Positions 54,621-63,122 of a DNA stretch of 64,000 bases are shown here, in pieces. A program made the translations under genes and the position numbers. Every line of letters begins with the position of its first letter. Positions within the stretch are counted from its first letter, which is position 1. The notes beneath the pieces were generated by a model. That model worked only from the letters and a program-made list of their open reading frames with translations, ran no database searches and was not told the origin of the DNA. The DNA is from an uncultured Flavobacteriales bacterium (GTDB taxonomy: Bacteria; Bacteroidota; Bacteroidia; Flavobacteriales_G; Salibacteraceae): NCBI GenBank assembly GCA_937899835.1, contig CALCCE010000021.1, positions 1 to 64,000 of the forward strand, given 5' to 3'.

Positions 54621-56300
54621 TTAGCGGAGAATTTTACGTACAAATGCTACCGTAAAGTAAGACATCAGAAAGAGGCCGATCCAGCCTTCTACACTGGAAA
54701 TCCAACGGACGTGGCCTTGCGGAAAGTGGTCGCCATAACCGATGGTGAGGAAAGTGATGGCACTGTGGTAAAAGGATTTGCCTACCAGACTCACTTCATC
54801 GGGCACCGAGGCAACAATGTCTCCTCCACCGCCCAATATGACCAATACATATAAAATACTGAAAACAATGTAGACGAAAATGGAGCTGGAAAGTACCCGC
54901 AGAGGGTCGGTGGCAAACAAGCCCATCTTATCAAAAACCAACCATTGAAATCCCATAGAGGGATACACCCACAGGGCGTTTAAAGACCGTTCTTTTAGTT
55001 TTTGCTCTTTCCAGGCCTTGAGTTCGCTCCGCTTGAACAAGACGTACACTTTGTCTTCGTCGATGTATTGGCCCGAGGTCCGCAGGTCTTCTTTCAGTAG
55101 CCGGTATTGTTCTGCTTTTTGCGCGGCAGTGGTATCGGGCTGTTCTCCAATCAGTCGGTCAATGCCATTCAATTGATAGTCGAGGTTCAAGCGCCCCAAA
55201 TTTCGCATGCGTTTCAAATACAACAACTTTACGTCTACGGCGGCTTCTCCGGGCTGAAAATCGACCAGATCGCGGACTACCGCATAAGACAGATCGATGA
55301 CTTGTGCTTTTGCTACCCTCAAGTCGGCATAACCATTTAAGGTAGCAGCGGTAAGGGTAATGCGCTTGGCTTTTGCTCTCAAAAAAGAGAGCTTGCCCTG
55401 ACCAAAGGTGGCCCGTTCGAACAGCACTTCGTTTGGACCAAAATCTACCCGGTCAAAAAACACGGCCCCTCTTCCGTAAAGCGTGGAGGTGAAATTGATT
55501 TTTCCCTTGCCAAACTCCGACTCACTGAAAATCACTTCTCCATCTCCAAAGTCACAACGCCTGAAGTCGGCTTTGCCTTCTCCAAACTCACACTTGCCAA
55601 AGTTGATGCGCTTGCCGCGAAAAACTGCTTTATCAAAAGAGATTCCCCCTTTGCGAAAGCGTGAAAAATGAAAATCGGTATCGCCAGTACCAAAATTGGT
55701 GTTTCGAAAACTCACCTTACCTTCTTTGAATAAGGCATTGACGAAGAATACATTTCCACCCTGAAAAATGGCGCTTTCAAAAGTGGCGGTGCCCTTGCCA
55801 AATTCGGCAAAACGAAAATCAACACTGCCTTTGCCAAAATAGACCCGCGAGAAGTCTACATCTCCTTCTTTAAAAAGACACTTATTGAAATTGATGTGTC
55901 CTGATCCAAAAGTGGCGTTATCGAATTGCACATTGCCTTGGAACTCAGCTCCAGAAAAATCGGTGGTGCTGTCGGATTCAAAAAAGGCGCGGTGCGCATT
56001 GAAATTGCGCAAAATCACCGGGTCGGTGTTCTCCATGTTTTGCCGCATGCGAAAAGTAGAAAGCGACAAACCCGACACGTAGCAGTGGTTGAAATCTACC
56101 TCGGTATCGGAGAGTAACCGTTGGTAAATGTCTTCTTCGGTAAGCAAGGCATAATCTTGCGAGGCCACAATGTTGCCATTTGCATCGATAAACGACACCG
56201 CAATGGTTTGCTTCGACAACACTTGATGATCGATCATAAAAGGTTGATCGATGATGGAGGTCTTGTAAGTAGAAGGTATTTGATCCAGGAGGCCGATCAT
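54621..56300 (-). CDS. Potassium-channel-like protein with a 12-residue Phe-repeat beta-helix domain
   Basis: A 559-residue membrane protein. Residues 126-317 form 16 units of exactly 12 residues, with Phe at position 1 (126, 138, up to 306) and Phe or Tyr at position 6, usually followed by a Gly pair (FNKCLFKEGDVD, FSRVYFGKGSVD, FRFAEFGKGTAT). This is a pentapeptide-repeat relative that should coil as a beta-helix. After a helical linker (about 360-450) come two membrane helices with the pore signature TIGYGD at 519-524, the selectivity filter of K+ channels. The N-terminal 115 residues are a small separate domain. It probably opens on a signal sensed by the repeat domain. Confidence 0.87.
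   Translation of the reverse strand: MIGLLDQIPSTYKTSIIDQPFMIDHQVLSKQTIAVSFIDANGNIVASQDYALLTEEDIYQRLLSDTEVDFNHCYVSGLSLSTFRMRQNMENTDPVILRNFNAHRAFFESDSTTDFSGAEFQGNVQFDNATFGSGHINFNKCLFKEGDVDFSRVYFGKGSVDFRFAEFGKGTATFESAIFQGGNVFFVNALFKEGKVSFRNTNFGTGDTDFHFSRFRKGGISFDKAVFRGKRINFGKCEFGEGKADFRRCDFGDGEVIFSESEFGKGKINFTSTLYGRGAVFFDRVDFGPNEVLFERATFGQGKLSFLRAKAKRITLTAATLNGYADLRVAKAQVIDLSYAVVRDLVDFQPGEAAVDVKLLYLKRMRNLGRLNLDYQLNGIDRLIGEQPDTTAAQKAEQYRLLKEDLRTSGQYIDEDKVYVLFKRSELKAWKEQKLKERSLNALWVYPSMGFQWLVFDKMGLFATDPLRVLSSSIFVYIVFSILYVLVILGGGGDIVASVPDEVSLVGKSFYHSAITFLTIGYGDHFPQGHVRWISSVEGWIGLFLMSYFTVAFVRKILR
55350..55925 (-). repeat. Twelve-residue protein repeat, 16 units
   Basis: These bases encode residues 126-317 of the channel-like protein as 16 units of 12 residues. 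Position 1 is Phe in all units; position 6 is Phe in all but one (Tyr), apart from the degenerate last unit. Period is 36 bases throughout, without slips. Confidence 0.85.
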
Positions 56301-56348
56301 GAATTCGAAAGATACAAAAACCTGACAGCAAATCGCCCCCTGTAAAAG

Positions 56349-56828
56349 TTAGAGCGCAATTACCGGATCGTCGAGCGCAATACAACCACCGGAAACGATG
56401 CGGGCCGTTATGCCGCCATGCCCCCGCATCGCATTGTAACCACCGGGGCCGAGGTTTTCTTCCATTCGCGAACAGGGATGGGCCAATCCGGTACCTTCTA
56501 AAACAACCCCACCAATGCTAAAGCTTCGGTTTTTCAGCGCCAACAAGTTGATTTGGCGCACCACAATGTTTCTACGAATCAACCCTGGATCAAGCGTATC
56601 CCTGTGCATTAGACTCGCCACGGTATCCAGGTGCTCACCCTGAATGAGGGTGACCTCCCGCCTGGTGGAAGAACGGGCCATGAACCGATCGCCCTCTAAG
56701 CCTTCACCGGGAGTGGCTTTTACTTTCGAACAGGCTACTAAGGCCGCTCTGCGTGCCGGGCGCAATCCTATCCAGGTAACGACTCCCGGTTGGGGAAAAC
56801 GCCCCATCAACTCGTCCAGATTTTCCAT
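56349..56828 (-). CDS. MOSC-domain protein
   Basis: A 159-residue cytoplasmic protein made almost entirely of a MOSC domain (sulfur carrier related to the molybdenum-cofactor sulfurase C-terminus). The family features are visible: GEGLEGDRFMA at the start, EVTLIQGEHL, LIRRNIVVRQINLLAL, and LEGTGLAHPCSRMEENLGPG with the conserved Cys, then GHGGITARIVSGG. The size is that of small stand-alone MOSC proteins such as YiiM relatives. It is adjacent to, and on the same strand as, the channel-like gene (48 bp between). No molybdenum-cofactor genes are near, so the substrate is open. Confidence 0.9.
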   Translation of the reverse strand: MENLDELMGRFPQPGVVTWIGLRPARRAALVACSKVKATPGEGLEGDRFMARSSTRREVTLIQGEHLDTVASLMHRDTLDPGLIRRNIVVRQINLLALKNRSFSIGGVVLEGTGLAHPCSRMEENLGPGGYNAMRGHGGITARIVSGGCIALDDPVIAL

Positions 56829-57144
56829 GTGCGCTTTGGGTTTATAGAGGTAGAAATGTACTTAGCAATCCTGTCACTTCTCGATACCAGCTTCCTGCAG
56901 AAGCTCACTCGAAGTAACAGACACTTTTAAAGTACTGATATACAGAAATATAAAACCTTTTATCGCCGAAATTCACAGCTCCAAAATTCAACTTCAAAGG
57001 AGGTTAACGGATGGTATTTAATAAAAGAGAATTATAGTGGTAGGCTGCTCCAACGAGGTATAATTTGATTCAAAGGTAACACAGGCGGTAAATTTCCCTA
57101 AAGTGAGTTCGTTAATGTTGCACTTCTCCCACTCCACTACCCCA
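56829..57144. other. Intergenic region without a recognised gene
   Basis: Between the MOSC gene and the next small plus-strand gene (about 316 bp) I see no convincing protein or RNA gene. AAAGGAGGT at 56996-57004 is a strong Shine-Dalgarno sequence before ATG 57011, but that frame is only eight codons. Confidence 0.5.
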
Positions 57145-57363
57145 ATGAACCCCATAGCCTTATTTCTGGTGTTGTACCTCCTAAACCACCTGAGTGTTGG
57201 CTTGGTTCGAGCCCAACTCCGACACCGAAGGTACCGCTACCTCAAAGCTACCCACTTTGGTGTTTCGCTAAAACGCAGGATGTTTCGGAGCGGCACCTTT
57301 CTCTGGGCTATTTTCTTCACGGCAAGCGAATATTTACTGCTTTATCCCTCCCTTTTGTTTTAG
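57145..57363 (+). CDS. Small membrane protein
   Basis: A 72-residue candidate protein from ATG 57145 (PIALFLVLYLLNHLSVGLV) with two hydrophobic segments around a basic stretch (LRHRRYRYLK), the second being FLWAIFFTASEYLLLYPS. An upstream start in frame (57103) adds a less likely 14 residues. No family is recognised. The balance of hydrophobic helices and a basic loop supports a real small membrane protein more than chance, but the evidence is limited. Confidence 0.4.
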   Translation: MNPIALFLVLYLLNHLSVGLVRAQLRHRRYRYLKATHFGVSLKRRMFRSGTFLWAIFFTASEYLLLYPSLLF

Positions 57364-57489
57364 ACCAGGCACCACACCTTAGAAAGGCAATTCTCTTCTA
57401 CAGTCATTTTTTTCACTCCCTACTGACACAGGGTTGTCACCTCGCCTCCGTTGATTTGCTCAAAATCACAAAATCAACCCACTACTACT

Positions 57490-57948
57490 ATGAGTACTAC
57501 CACGCTTGAAGCATTTCCAGTAATCGGTATTTCTGTAAGAACGAGCAACCAAGATAACCGTGCGATGAAAGACATTCCTGCCTTGTGGCAACGCTTTCAG
57601 CAGGAAAACGTGCTTCAAAACATTCCCAACATGGCCAGCGGGGAAGTGTATTGCATCTACACCGAATACGAAGGCGACCACATGCAACCTTACACGGTGG
57701 TGATCGGCTGCCAGGTTTCGAACCTGGAAGAAGTTCCCGAAGGAATGACCAGCCTCACCATCCAAGCAGGCAGTTACGAAAGGTTCGAGGCCAAAGGAAA
57801 TATGTTGGAAGGGGCAGTTGCGCAGGCCTGGTACGCCATTTGGACTTCAGAACTTGACCGTTGCTATCAAACCGATTTTGAAGTATACGGTGAAGATGCA
57901 CGAGACATGACCAATGCCCGAGTCGATGTAATGGTCGGCGTGAAATAA
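57490..57948 (+). CDS. GyrI-like effector-binding domain protein
   Basis: A 152-residue cytoplasmic protein from ATG 57490 (STTTLEAFPVIGISVRTSN); the longer TTG frame at 57451 adds an unlikely polar tail. It matches the GyrI-like (AraC effector-binding) fold: PVIGISVRTS, IPALWQRFQQENVL, VYCIYTEYEG, the long VIGCQVSNLEEVP strand and the C-terminal DFEVYGEDARD. Members bind small lipophilic or cationic molecules or inhibit DNA gyrase. It stands alone here; the ligand is unknown. Confidence 0.85.
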   Translation: MSTTTLEAFPVIGISVRTSNQDNRAMKDIPALWQRFQQENVLQNIPNMASGEVYCIYTEYEGDHMQPYTVVIGCQVSNLEEVPEGMTSLTIQAGSYERFEAKGNMLEGAVAQAWYAIWTSELDRCYQTDFEVYGEDARDMTNARVDVMVGVK

Positions 57949-58007
57949 ACCAACCATGGTGTCTTTAAAACCATGACCAGTGGCCTATCTAATGTTTACG
58001 ATTAAGG

Positions 58008-58030
58008 ATAGGGCGTGAAAAGCGCCCTAT
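58008..58030 (-). terminator. Terminator-like hairpin between convergent genes
   Basis: An 8-bp stem ATAGGGCG (58008-58015) with CGCCCTAT (58023-58030) and loop TGAAAAG overlaps the stop codon of the 58027-58584 gene. No strong T-run follows on either strand, so it may mark transcript ends only weakly. Confidence 0.4.
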
Positions 58031-58584
58031 TCTTCTAAAGGAGGCACCTTAGCCAATACACCCTTGGCCTGTTGGTGAAACGTATGGCTGGTATCGGCGG
58101 CCATCATTGCCCAAAGTCGGTGTGCATTGGGCCGGTCATCTCCCAGGAAATAGGACAAACTGGCCCACCATTGGGCCTCCTTCTGGTGCGGTGAGGGTAG
58201 TTTACCCGCTTCGTTGAGGGTATTTGCCGCATCAAGGGGCTGTGGTGGCGATTGGTACAATTGGCTGAGGCCCAACAGAAGCTGCTGCTGGGGTTTCAGC
58301 TGCCCTTTTGCTTGCATTGCCTCCAGCATTTGCCGCGACTCCACATACTTTTCTTGCTGATAGAGCTCAAAACTGGCCTGCCAATCCTCTTCCAAGGTAC
58401 CGGGTTGTTTGTAAGCTTCCATGCTTTCGGAATAAGGTTTCAACAAGTAATCTGCCACCGGATGTGGCGTGGACAAAATGGGCGAAAGCACGAAAAATGC
58501 AATGCCAGGGAGACCAATCAACAGAAAGGCACCGAGCAATAATTTCCAGCCTGCGGTAGAATTTTTAGGGAATTCGTCTGCCAT
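58027..58584 (-). CDS. Membrane-anchored TPR-like protein
   Basis: A 185-residue protein with one N-terminal membrane segment (GWKLLLGAFLLIGLPGIAFFV) and a periplasmic helical part with TPR-like pairs (ASFELYQQEKYVESRQMLEA and QQQLLLGLSQLYQSPPQPLD). It lies 13 bp downstream of the STAS gene on the same strand, so they form an operon. No family is recognised beyond the TPR-like pattern. Confidence 0.7.
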   Translation of the reverse strand: MADEFPKNSTAGWKLLLGAFLLIGLPGIAFFVLSPILSTPHPVADYLLKPYSESMEAYKQPGTLEEDWQASFELYQQEKYVESRQMLEAMQAKGQLKPQQQLLLGLSQLYQSPPQPLDAANTLNEAGKLPSPHQKEAQWWASLSYFLGDDRPNAHRLWAMMAADTSHTFHQQAKGVLAKVPPLEE

Positions 58585-58597
58585 AAGGCGGCAGGAA

Positions 58598-58942
58598 TCA
58601 ATTCATGCTGTTGAAAGCAGATTCCAGGTTTTCAGCAATTTGAATGATGGAATCAAGACGGGTGAGCTTGAGAATTTGCATCACCTTGGGTTGCACATTG
58701 CAAAGCGCCAACTTACCGCCACCGTTGGTGACCGAGGTATAGGAAGAGATAACCTCGCCAATACCGGTAGAATCCACCAATTGCAGGCCTTCCATATCCA
58801 GAATCAACTTGTTTTGCCCTTCACTCAAACAATTTTGAACGGCTTTTCGTAGGTTATTTTGACTATGCGCGATGGTTAGTTTTCCCGACAGGTCGAGAAT
58901 GGTAACATCGTTCATTTGGCGGCTCTGAATATCAAAAGACAT
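58598..58942 (-). CDS. STAS-domain protein (anti-sigma-factor antagonist family)
   Basis: A 114-residue single STAS domain with the classic order of elements: NDVTILDLSGKLTI, NKLILDMEGLQLVDSTGIGE and GGKLALCNVQPKVM. The Ser in VDSTGIG is the position phosphorylated in SpoIIAA/RsbV-type proteins. Such proteins switch partner proteins, often anti-sigma factors, by phosphorylation. No kinase or phosphatase gene is next to it, so its partner may be elsewhere. It lies 13 bp above the membrane TPR-like gene. Confidence 0.9.
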   Translation of the reverse strand: MSFDIQSRQMNDVTILDLSGKLTIAHSQNNLRKAVQNCLSEGQNKLILDMEGLQLVDSTGIGEVISSYTSVTNGGGKLALCNVQPKVMQILKLTRLDSIIQIAENLESAFNSMN

Positions 58943-59060
58943 AGGAAATGGAATTTGGCGCTAAATTAGGATAATTACTTCAGCTGACGAACGGTATGTT
59001 TTAGCCAATACGGCGGCATTAAGTACCTTAGCGGCCTTTAGTCCTTCAATTTCAGCGCTT

Positions 59061-59168
59061 ATGTTCTACGGTAAGTTTCCCAAGCTATCCACCAAAGACC
59101 ACATTTTCAGAGCTATTCTATTGGTGGTGGTTGTGGCGCTGTGTGTGCTTTATTCCAAACATTGCTAA
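59061..59168 (+). CDS. Candidate very small membrane protein
   Basis: A 35-residue frame starting at ATG 59061: a polar N-terminus (MFYGKFPKLSTKDH), then one hydrophobic helix (FRAILLVVVVALCVLYS) and a short end. It sits alone on the plus strand between two minus-strand genes. One-helix peptides of this kind are found in many bacteria, but there is no conservation evidence here, so the call is tentative. Confidence 0.35.
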   Translation: MFYGKFPKLSTKDHIFRAILLVVVVALCVLYSKHC

Positions 59169-59188
59169 ACGTAGCGCACGGTAGTGAT

Positions 59189-61921
59189 CTATTGGCGCAA
59201 CCATTTCAGCAATTGGCGTTTGCTCTGGAGGTCTTCAAAGAGCCAACTGCTGTAGGCCAAAGGAAAAACGGGTAGGCCGGCCCGTAAAAAACTGGAATAT
59301 CGTTGCAGCGGTATCGCCTCAAAGGTGGGCCCGGGATATCCTACCAAGTCAATACCTTTCGTTTTTCCCTGGTAGCTCACCACCAAATCCAACTCTCCGC
59401 CACCCAATCGGTAACCGGTGATCACCGTGGCTTTTTTTCCTTGAAGATAGCCGGACACTTCTTCCAAAAAGCGATCTTTTTCAGGAAACTCCTCCCGATT
59501 TCCTGATGCTTCAGGCACCGCGGGCGTTTGCTCAATAAACTTTCGAATCAGCCATTCATTGCTCAAACGAGCCGGATTGAAGGAATAAAATACCTTTTGA
59601 AAATCGCGCGCTCGGGTAATGGCTACATTCAACACATCGGGACGATTCAAGTGCCGCCATGCGCTGGGATGGGCATCGTCATCGAGCGCCAGAGAAAGCA
59701 ACATGATGTCGCGCTCCTCCCCTTGAAAAGCATACGGTGTGCCTATAAATATGCGGTGCTTGGTTTGATCGTTGTATTCGATCACTCCAAACAGCTTTTT
59801 TCTCAAATAATCGGTTTGATCGGTAAAAGGAGACAAAATGCCAATGCTTGGTGCCGCATGTCCGGTGTACTTGCTGTGCCGCTCCACAATTTGCTGCAGC
59901 ATTTGCAGCAACCGATCCGCTTCCCGGGCATTGACACCCTTCTCGTTCCGGGTACCTGCCACCTTAATGAAACGCAAGCCAATGTCTCGTTCCTTGCCAG
60001 GAACGTGGGTCATGATCTTGATGTTCGACCCGTAAAACTGTTCGTTGCTAAAGCGGATGATCTCAGGTTTTGACCGAAAGTGCTCGTCCAAAGCATTGAC
60101 CTGGTCTCCACGTTCTAAGCGGCTCAGGCACACATCCAGCAGACTTTTTTCACGGTAATTGTGAATAAAATCACCTTTAAAGTTCAAGCCATAATATTTT
60201 CTCAGGTGTGCCTGCCGTTCGGTGGAGACAAATGAAAGGTGGCGCAATTGATTGGGATCGCCTACGACCAAAACCCGTTTGGCACGTTGCAAAGCAGGCA
60301 ATACTGAAGCCATATCGCATTGCGTAGCCTCATCGATAATGACCAGATCGAAGAGTTCTTTTTGGAGCGGTAGGGCCTCATTGAGTTCGGTATGGTTCAC
60401 CAGCCAAATCGGAAAGGCTTTCAATATGGATTCCCAATTGACCTTGTCAAAAAAGGCTTCCCTTTCCGCCAATCGGCGTGTCATTAAACCTTTGTAAAAA
60501 TGGCTAAAGGCTTCGTAGTTATTATAATGTTCGCGCTTACGCAGGTATCTTACCTTGAGCCTCAAGTATTCCAACTGGGCATGCCTGAGTTCTTTTTGCA
60601 GCTGCAACCATTGTCCTAACACCTTTGGTAACATGAGTGACAAAGGAGAGGTGATTTTCAACTTCCACCTTTTGAAACGAGTATGGAGACTGCTTCGGTT
60701 TTCTAACTTAGACCACGATTTACCCCAGTTTAGGTCTTTTTGCGCCTCTTTGTCAAAACGGTTAAACACCGCATTAACATCCTTATTCAAGGAAACCATA
60801 GAAGCTTCCTGACGCTTTAGTTCAGCTTTAGCCTGCGAAACTGAAATGGCTGGATAACCGCTAATTAGCTGCTTAACCATCCTGCGAAGCGGTACAATTC
60901 GATTGCCCTTCCCACCGACTACAGCCACTTTGGCTAAGCCAATGTCAGCTTCAATTTTCCGGACCACTACATCGATTGCGGGATCTTTCTTAGCGCAAAT
61001 CAACACACTTTCACCAACCGAAAGGTGCTCTACTGCCACCGCAGCAATTGTAAAAGACTTGCCAGTGCCCGGTGGACCGATGGCCACCGACAATGGAGAT
61101 TTCGAAGCCGTGGCCACGATATTCTGTTGAGGCTGGCTCAAGCTCACAGGCACCACTCCCCTCCTTACCATTCTGGGTGAACTCGCTGCTTTGTTCAGCA
61201 ATATTTTGAGCGGTAGCGAATGGTCCTTCAGTTGCCCTAAAAGATCCAATTCATGCAACACACCCAGCGCACCCGTAGGCTTTCGAACCAAACCAAAGCC
61301 TCCAACCGGCAACACTTTCCCGTGCCACCGTTGAATTTCGTCGGGGTGAATGGAAGCTCGTAAACGTTTATCGGAATACAACTTGGGGTAGAGCCGCAAT
61401 TCTTCGGCATTAAGGCCCGGAGCGTATTGCTCTAAGGCCCGGACCAGGTTTCCGATGTTTCCAAAATCAGCTTTTCCCTCCAGCGAGCCCACCAACTTCA
61501 GTTCGCTACCGGCATCGAGCCAATCTTTGCTCTGCAACCACTTAAGCAACGGAAAATTCCAGATCCGGCGGTCCAAATCCACCTTAATGAAATAGTCTTC
61601 TTCTTTTGCTTCTATGCTGGCAGGGTGAAAAAACAAGGGAGCACAAGTGCGCTGGCTTTTGGTCAGGTTGCCATTGCCCGGACCAATCACTACCGAAGAG
61701 AAATAAAGCAACTCTTTTTCGCCGGCATAGAGTTGCAGCTTCTCATAGATTTTCTCGCCCTTTTTGTGCGGCACCGGTAGCAGGGGCATTTCACCGTTCA
61801 GCAATTCCTCTTTTACGTAGAGGTGCCGGTGCTCCACCTTTCGGTCATAAAGGTCCCAAACCGCAGTTTCGCGGTTGTCGGCCTGGTAACAGGCCTTGAA
61901 ATAATTGATGCTTGCCTGCAA
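59189..61921 (-). CDS. UPF1/DNA2-like SF1 helicase with C-terminal Vsr/DUF559-like nuclease fold
   Basis: A 910-residue protein. After an unassigned N-terminal domain (about 1-260) comes an SF1 helicase of the AAA_11/AAA_12 type: Walker A GPPGTGKS at 282-289, IIDEATQCDMASVLPALQ, VVGDPNQLRHLSF, EHFRSKPEIIRFSNEQFYGS, IGILSPFTDQTDYL and YAFQGEERDIMLLSLA with VLNVAITRARDF. The last 85 residues (GGGELDLVVSYQGKTKGIDL, then PVFPLAYSSWLFEDLQ) look like the Vsr/DUF559-type nuclease fold often fused to such helicases, but the usual Glu and following Asp-Gly of the active site are altered. The start is TTG 61921, 4 bp after the previous stop. It is the last gene of the operon. Confidence 0.88.
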   Translation of the reverse strand: MQASINYFKACYQADNRETAVWDLYDRKVEHRHLYVKEELLNGEMPLLPVPHKKGEKIYEKLQLYAGEKELLYFSSVVIGPGNGNLTKSQRTCAPLFFHPASIEAKEEDYFIKVDLDRRIWNFPLLKWLQSKDWLDAGSELKLVGSLEGKADFGNIGNLVRALEQYAPGLNAEELRLYPKLYSDKRLRASIHPDEIQRWHGKVLPVGGFGLVRKPTGALGVLHELDLLGQLKDHSLPLKILLNKAASSPRMVRRGVVPVSLSQPQQNIVATASKSPLSVAIGPPGTGKSFTIAAVAVEHLSVGESVLICAKKDPAIDVVVRKIEADIGLAKVAVVGGKGNRIVPLRRMVKQLISGYPAISVSQAKAELKRQEASMVSLNKDVNAVFNRFDKEAQKDLNWGKSWSKLENRSSLHTRFKRWKLKITSPLSLMLPKVLGQWLQLQKELRHAQLEYLRLKVRYLRKREHYNNYEAFSHFYKGLMTRRLAEREAFFDKVNWESILKAFPIWLVNHTELNEALPLQKELFDLVIIDEATQCDMASVLPALQRAKRVLVVGDPNQLRHLSFVSTERQAHLRKYYGLNFKGDFIHNYREKSLLDVCLSRLERGDQVNALDEHFRSKPEIIRFSNEQFYGSNIKIMTHVPGKERDIGLRFIKVAGTRNEKGVNAREADRLLQMLQQIVERHSKYTGHAAPSIGILSPFTDQTDYLRKKLFGVIEYNDQTKHRIFIGTPYAFQGEERDIMLLSLALDDDAHPSAWRHLNRPDVLNVAITRARDFQKVFYSFNPARLSNEWLIRKFIEQTPAVPEASGNREEFPEKDRFLEEVSGYLQGKKATVITGYRLGGGELDLVVSYQGKTKGIDLVGYPGPTFEAIPLQRYSSFLRAGLPVFPLAYSSWLFEDLQSKRQLLKWLRQ

Positions 61922-61925
61922 GCAA

Positions 61926-62324
61926 TCAGTCCATTAAAGTGCTGAAGGCATCAAATTCCAGGGTTCCTCCCTGCTCTACCAATACCTTCAGCGCCCGGTT
62001 TACTTTAGAGGATTCTAAGCCCAGTTTAAGGCCCAATTCCTGGCAAAACGACAATTCTTCGGGATGGGTTTTCAAGTCCATTTGCATCATCATCAAGGCC
62101 TGGTAGAACCGTTTACGGTTTTCCATTTCGTCGTATGACCGGCGAAACATCACCATATCGGGATTGGCTACCACTTTGGTAAATTCTTCGGGAGCAATGC
62201 CGAGGTGCATGGCTACATTTTTTACCAATACCGCCTCGTGGGCATCTACCTGTCCGTCGGCTTTGGCCAGTTCAATAAGTTCAGCCAGTTGGCTTTTCTT
62301 TACTTCTAAATCGGTGCTTGACAT
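61926..62324 (-). CDS. TerB-like domain protein
   Basis: A 132-residue soluble helical protein. The N-terminal half resembles the TerB/DjlA domain family: SQLAELIELAKADGQVDAHE with the acidic pair, then VLVKNVAMHLGIAPEEF. The rest is helical (MMMQMDLKTHPEELSFCQEL). TerB-like domains are often found with nucleases, phage-resistance and metal-stress proteins. It lies 4 bp before the helicase and 57 bp after the PLD-family gene on the same strand, so all are cotranscribed. The function in the operon is not known. Confidence 0.85.
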   Translation of the reverse strand: MSSTDLEVKKSQLAELIELAKADGQVDAHEAVLVKNVAMHLGIAPEEFTKVVANPDMVMFRRSYDEMENRKRFYQALMMMQMDLKTHPEELSFCQELGLKLGLESSKVNRALKVLVEQGGTLEFDAFSTLMD

Positions 62325-62381
62325 GTTGTTGTAAATTAGGGGTTAATGATTGGGAAACCAGTTGTGGTTTCCAGGATGTAA

Positions 62382-63071
62382 TCAATAGTCTTCGGTAGTA
62401 TTCCACAGCTTTTCAAATTCCGCTTCCAAGGTGCGGACTGCTTTGGGGTCATCGGAAAAAAAGAGGTTTTCCCAATTGTATTCGGCAGCACTTCGGGTCC
62501 AGTTGTAGCTACCGCTCAAGAGGGTGTAGCGATCGAAAATCGCAAACTTGTGGTGCATGTGGTGGTCGGAAACATCCATACGCACCGGCACTCCCGCCTG
62601 GGCCATGCGGGCGATGTCGGAGCCTTTGTCCAGCGACTTTTCATTGTCGGTAATGATGCGGACCTTCACGCCGAAGCGGTGCCGTTCCATAATTACCTCG
62701 ACCAGTCGGTTGTCGCTAATGGTAAAAACGCAAATATCAATTCGGGTGCGGGCTGCCTTGAGTTGAGCAATGATGGCATCTCTGCATTCAGGCCCCGGGC
62801 TGGTGTAAACGCGTAGCGAAGGCCCTTTTTGCCGAGAGGGCAACAAGATTTTGTTGGCCTCTTCCAGCCATTGAATGACTTCGAGGGTGCTGTGTTCTTT
62901 GGTTTTGGCGCGCGCCAGGTCAAAAATCTGTGCCCGGATAACGCCCAGTTCTTGTAGATCGGGGCTTTGCTCCCTCACCAATTCGCGCAAGGCTTTGCGT
63001 TCGCCACGGCTCAACCAACCGTCTTCAAACGATTGCTCAAAATAGTGCAGTAGTTCTTCTCTTGGGGTCAT
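62382..63071 (-). CDS. PLD-family nuclease-like protein with TerB-like N-terminus
   Basis: A 229-residue protein from ATG 63071 (TPREELLHYFEQSFEDGWLS); a TTG at 63110 is less likely. Residues 1-80 are helical and TerB-like (GWLSRGERKALRELVREQSP). Residues 85-229 form a phospholipase-D fold with one HKD motif: HHKFAIFD at 173-180, followed by SGSYNWTRSAAEYNWEN as in Nuc/PLD nucleases. One HKD per chain implies that two chains make one active site. Members cut DNA or RNA; a role on nucleic acid fits the helicase in the same operon. It starts 51 bp after the repressor stop. Confidence 0.88.
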   Translation of the reverse strand: MTPREELLHYFEQSFEDGWLSRGERKALRELVREQSPDLQELGVIRAQIFDLARAKTKEHSTLEVIQWLEEANKILLPSRQKGPSLRVYTSPGPECRDAIIAQLKAARTRIDICVFTISDNRLVEVIMERHRFGVKVRIITDNEKSLDKGSDIARMAQAGVPVRMDVSDHHMHHKFAIFDRYTLLSGSYNWTRSAAEYNWENLFFSDDPKAVRTLEAEFEKLWNTTEDY

Positions 63072-63122
63072 GAGTGGTTCAAAAATAGGAAGGACAGTTC
63101 GCCTGCCCAACGGTACTCGGAA

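Noticed and set aside
57011-57037. Eight-codon frame after a perfect Shine-Dalgarno sequence (56996-57004)
   Set aside because: Too short to call as a gene; strong Shine-Dalgarno sites are unusual in this genome, so it is noted in the intergenic entry only.
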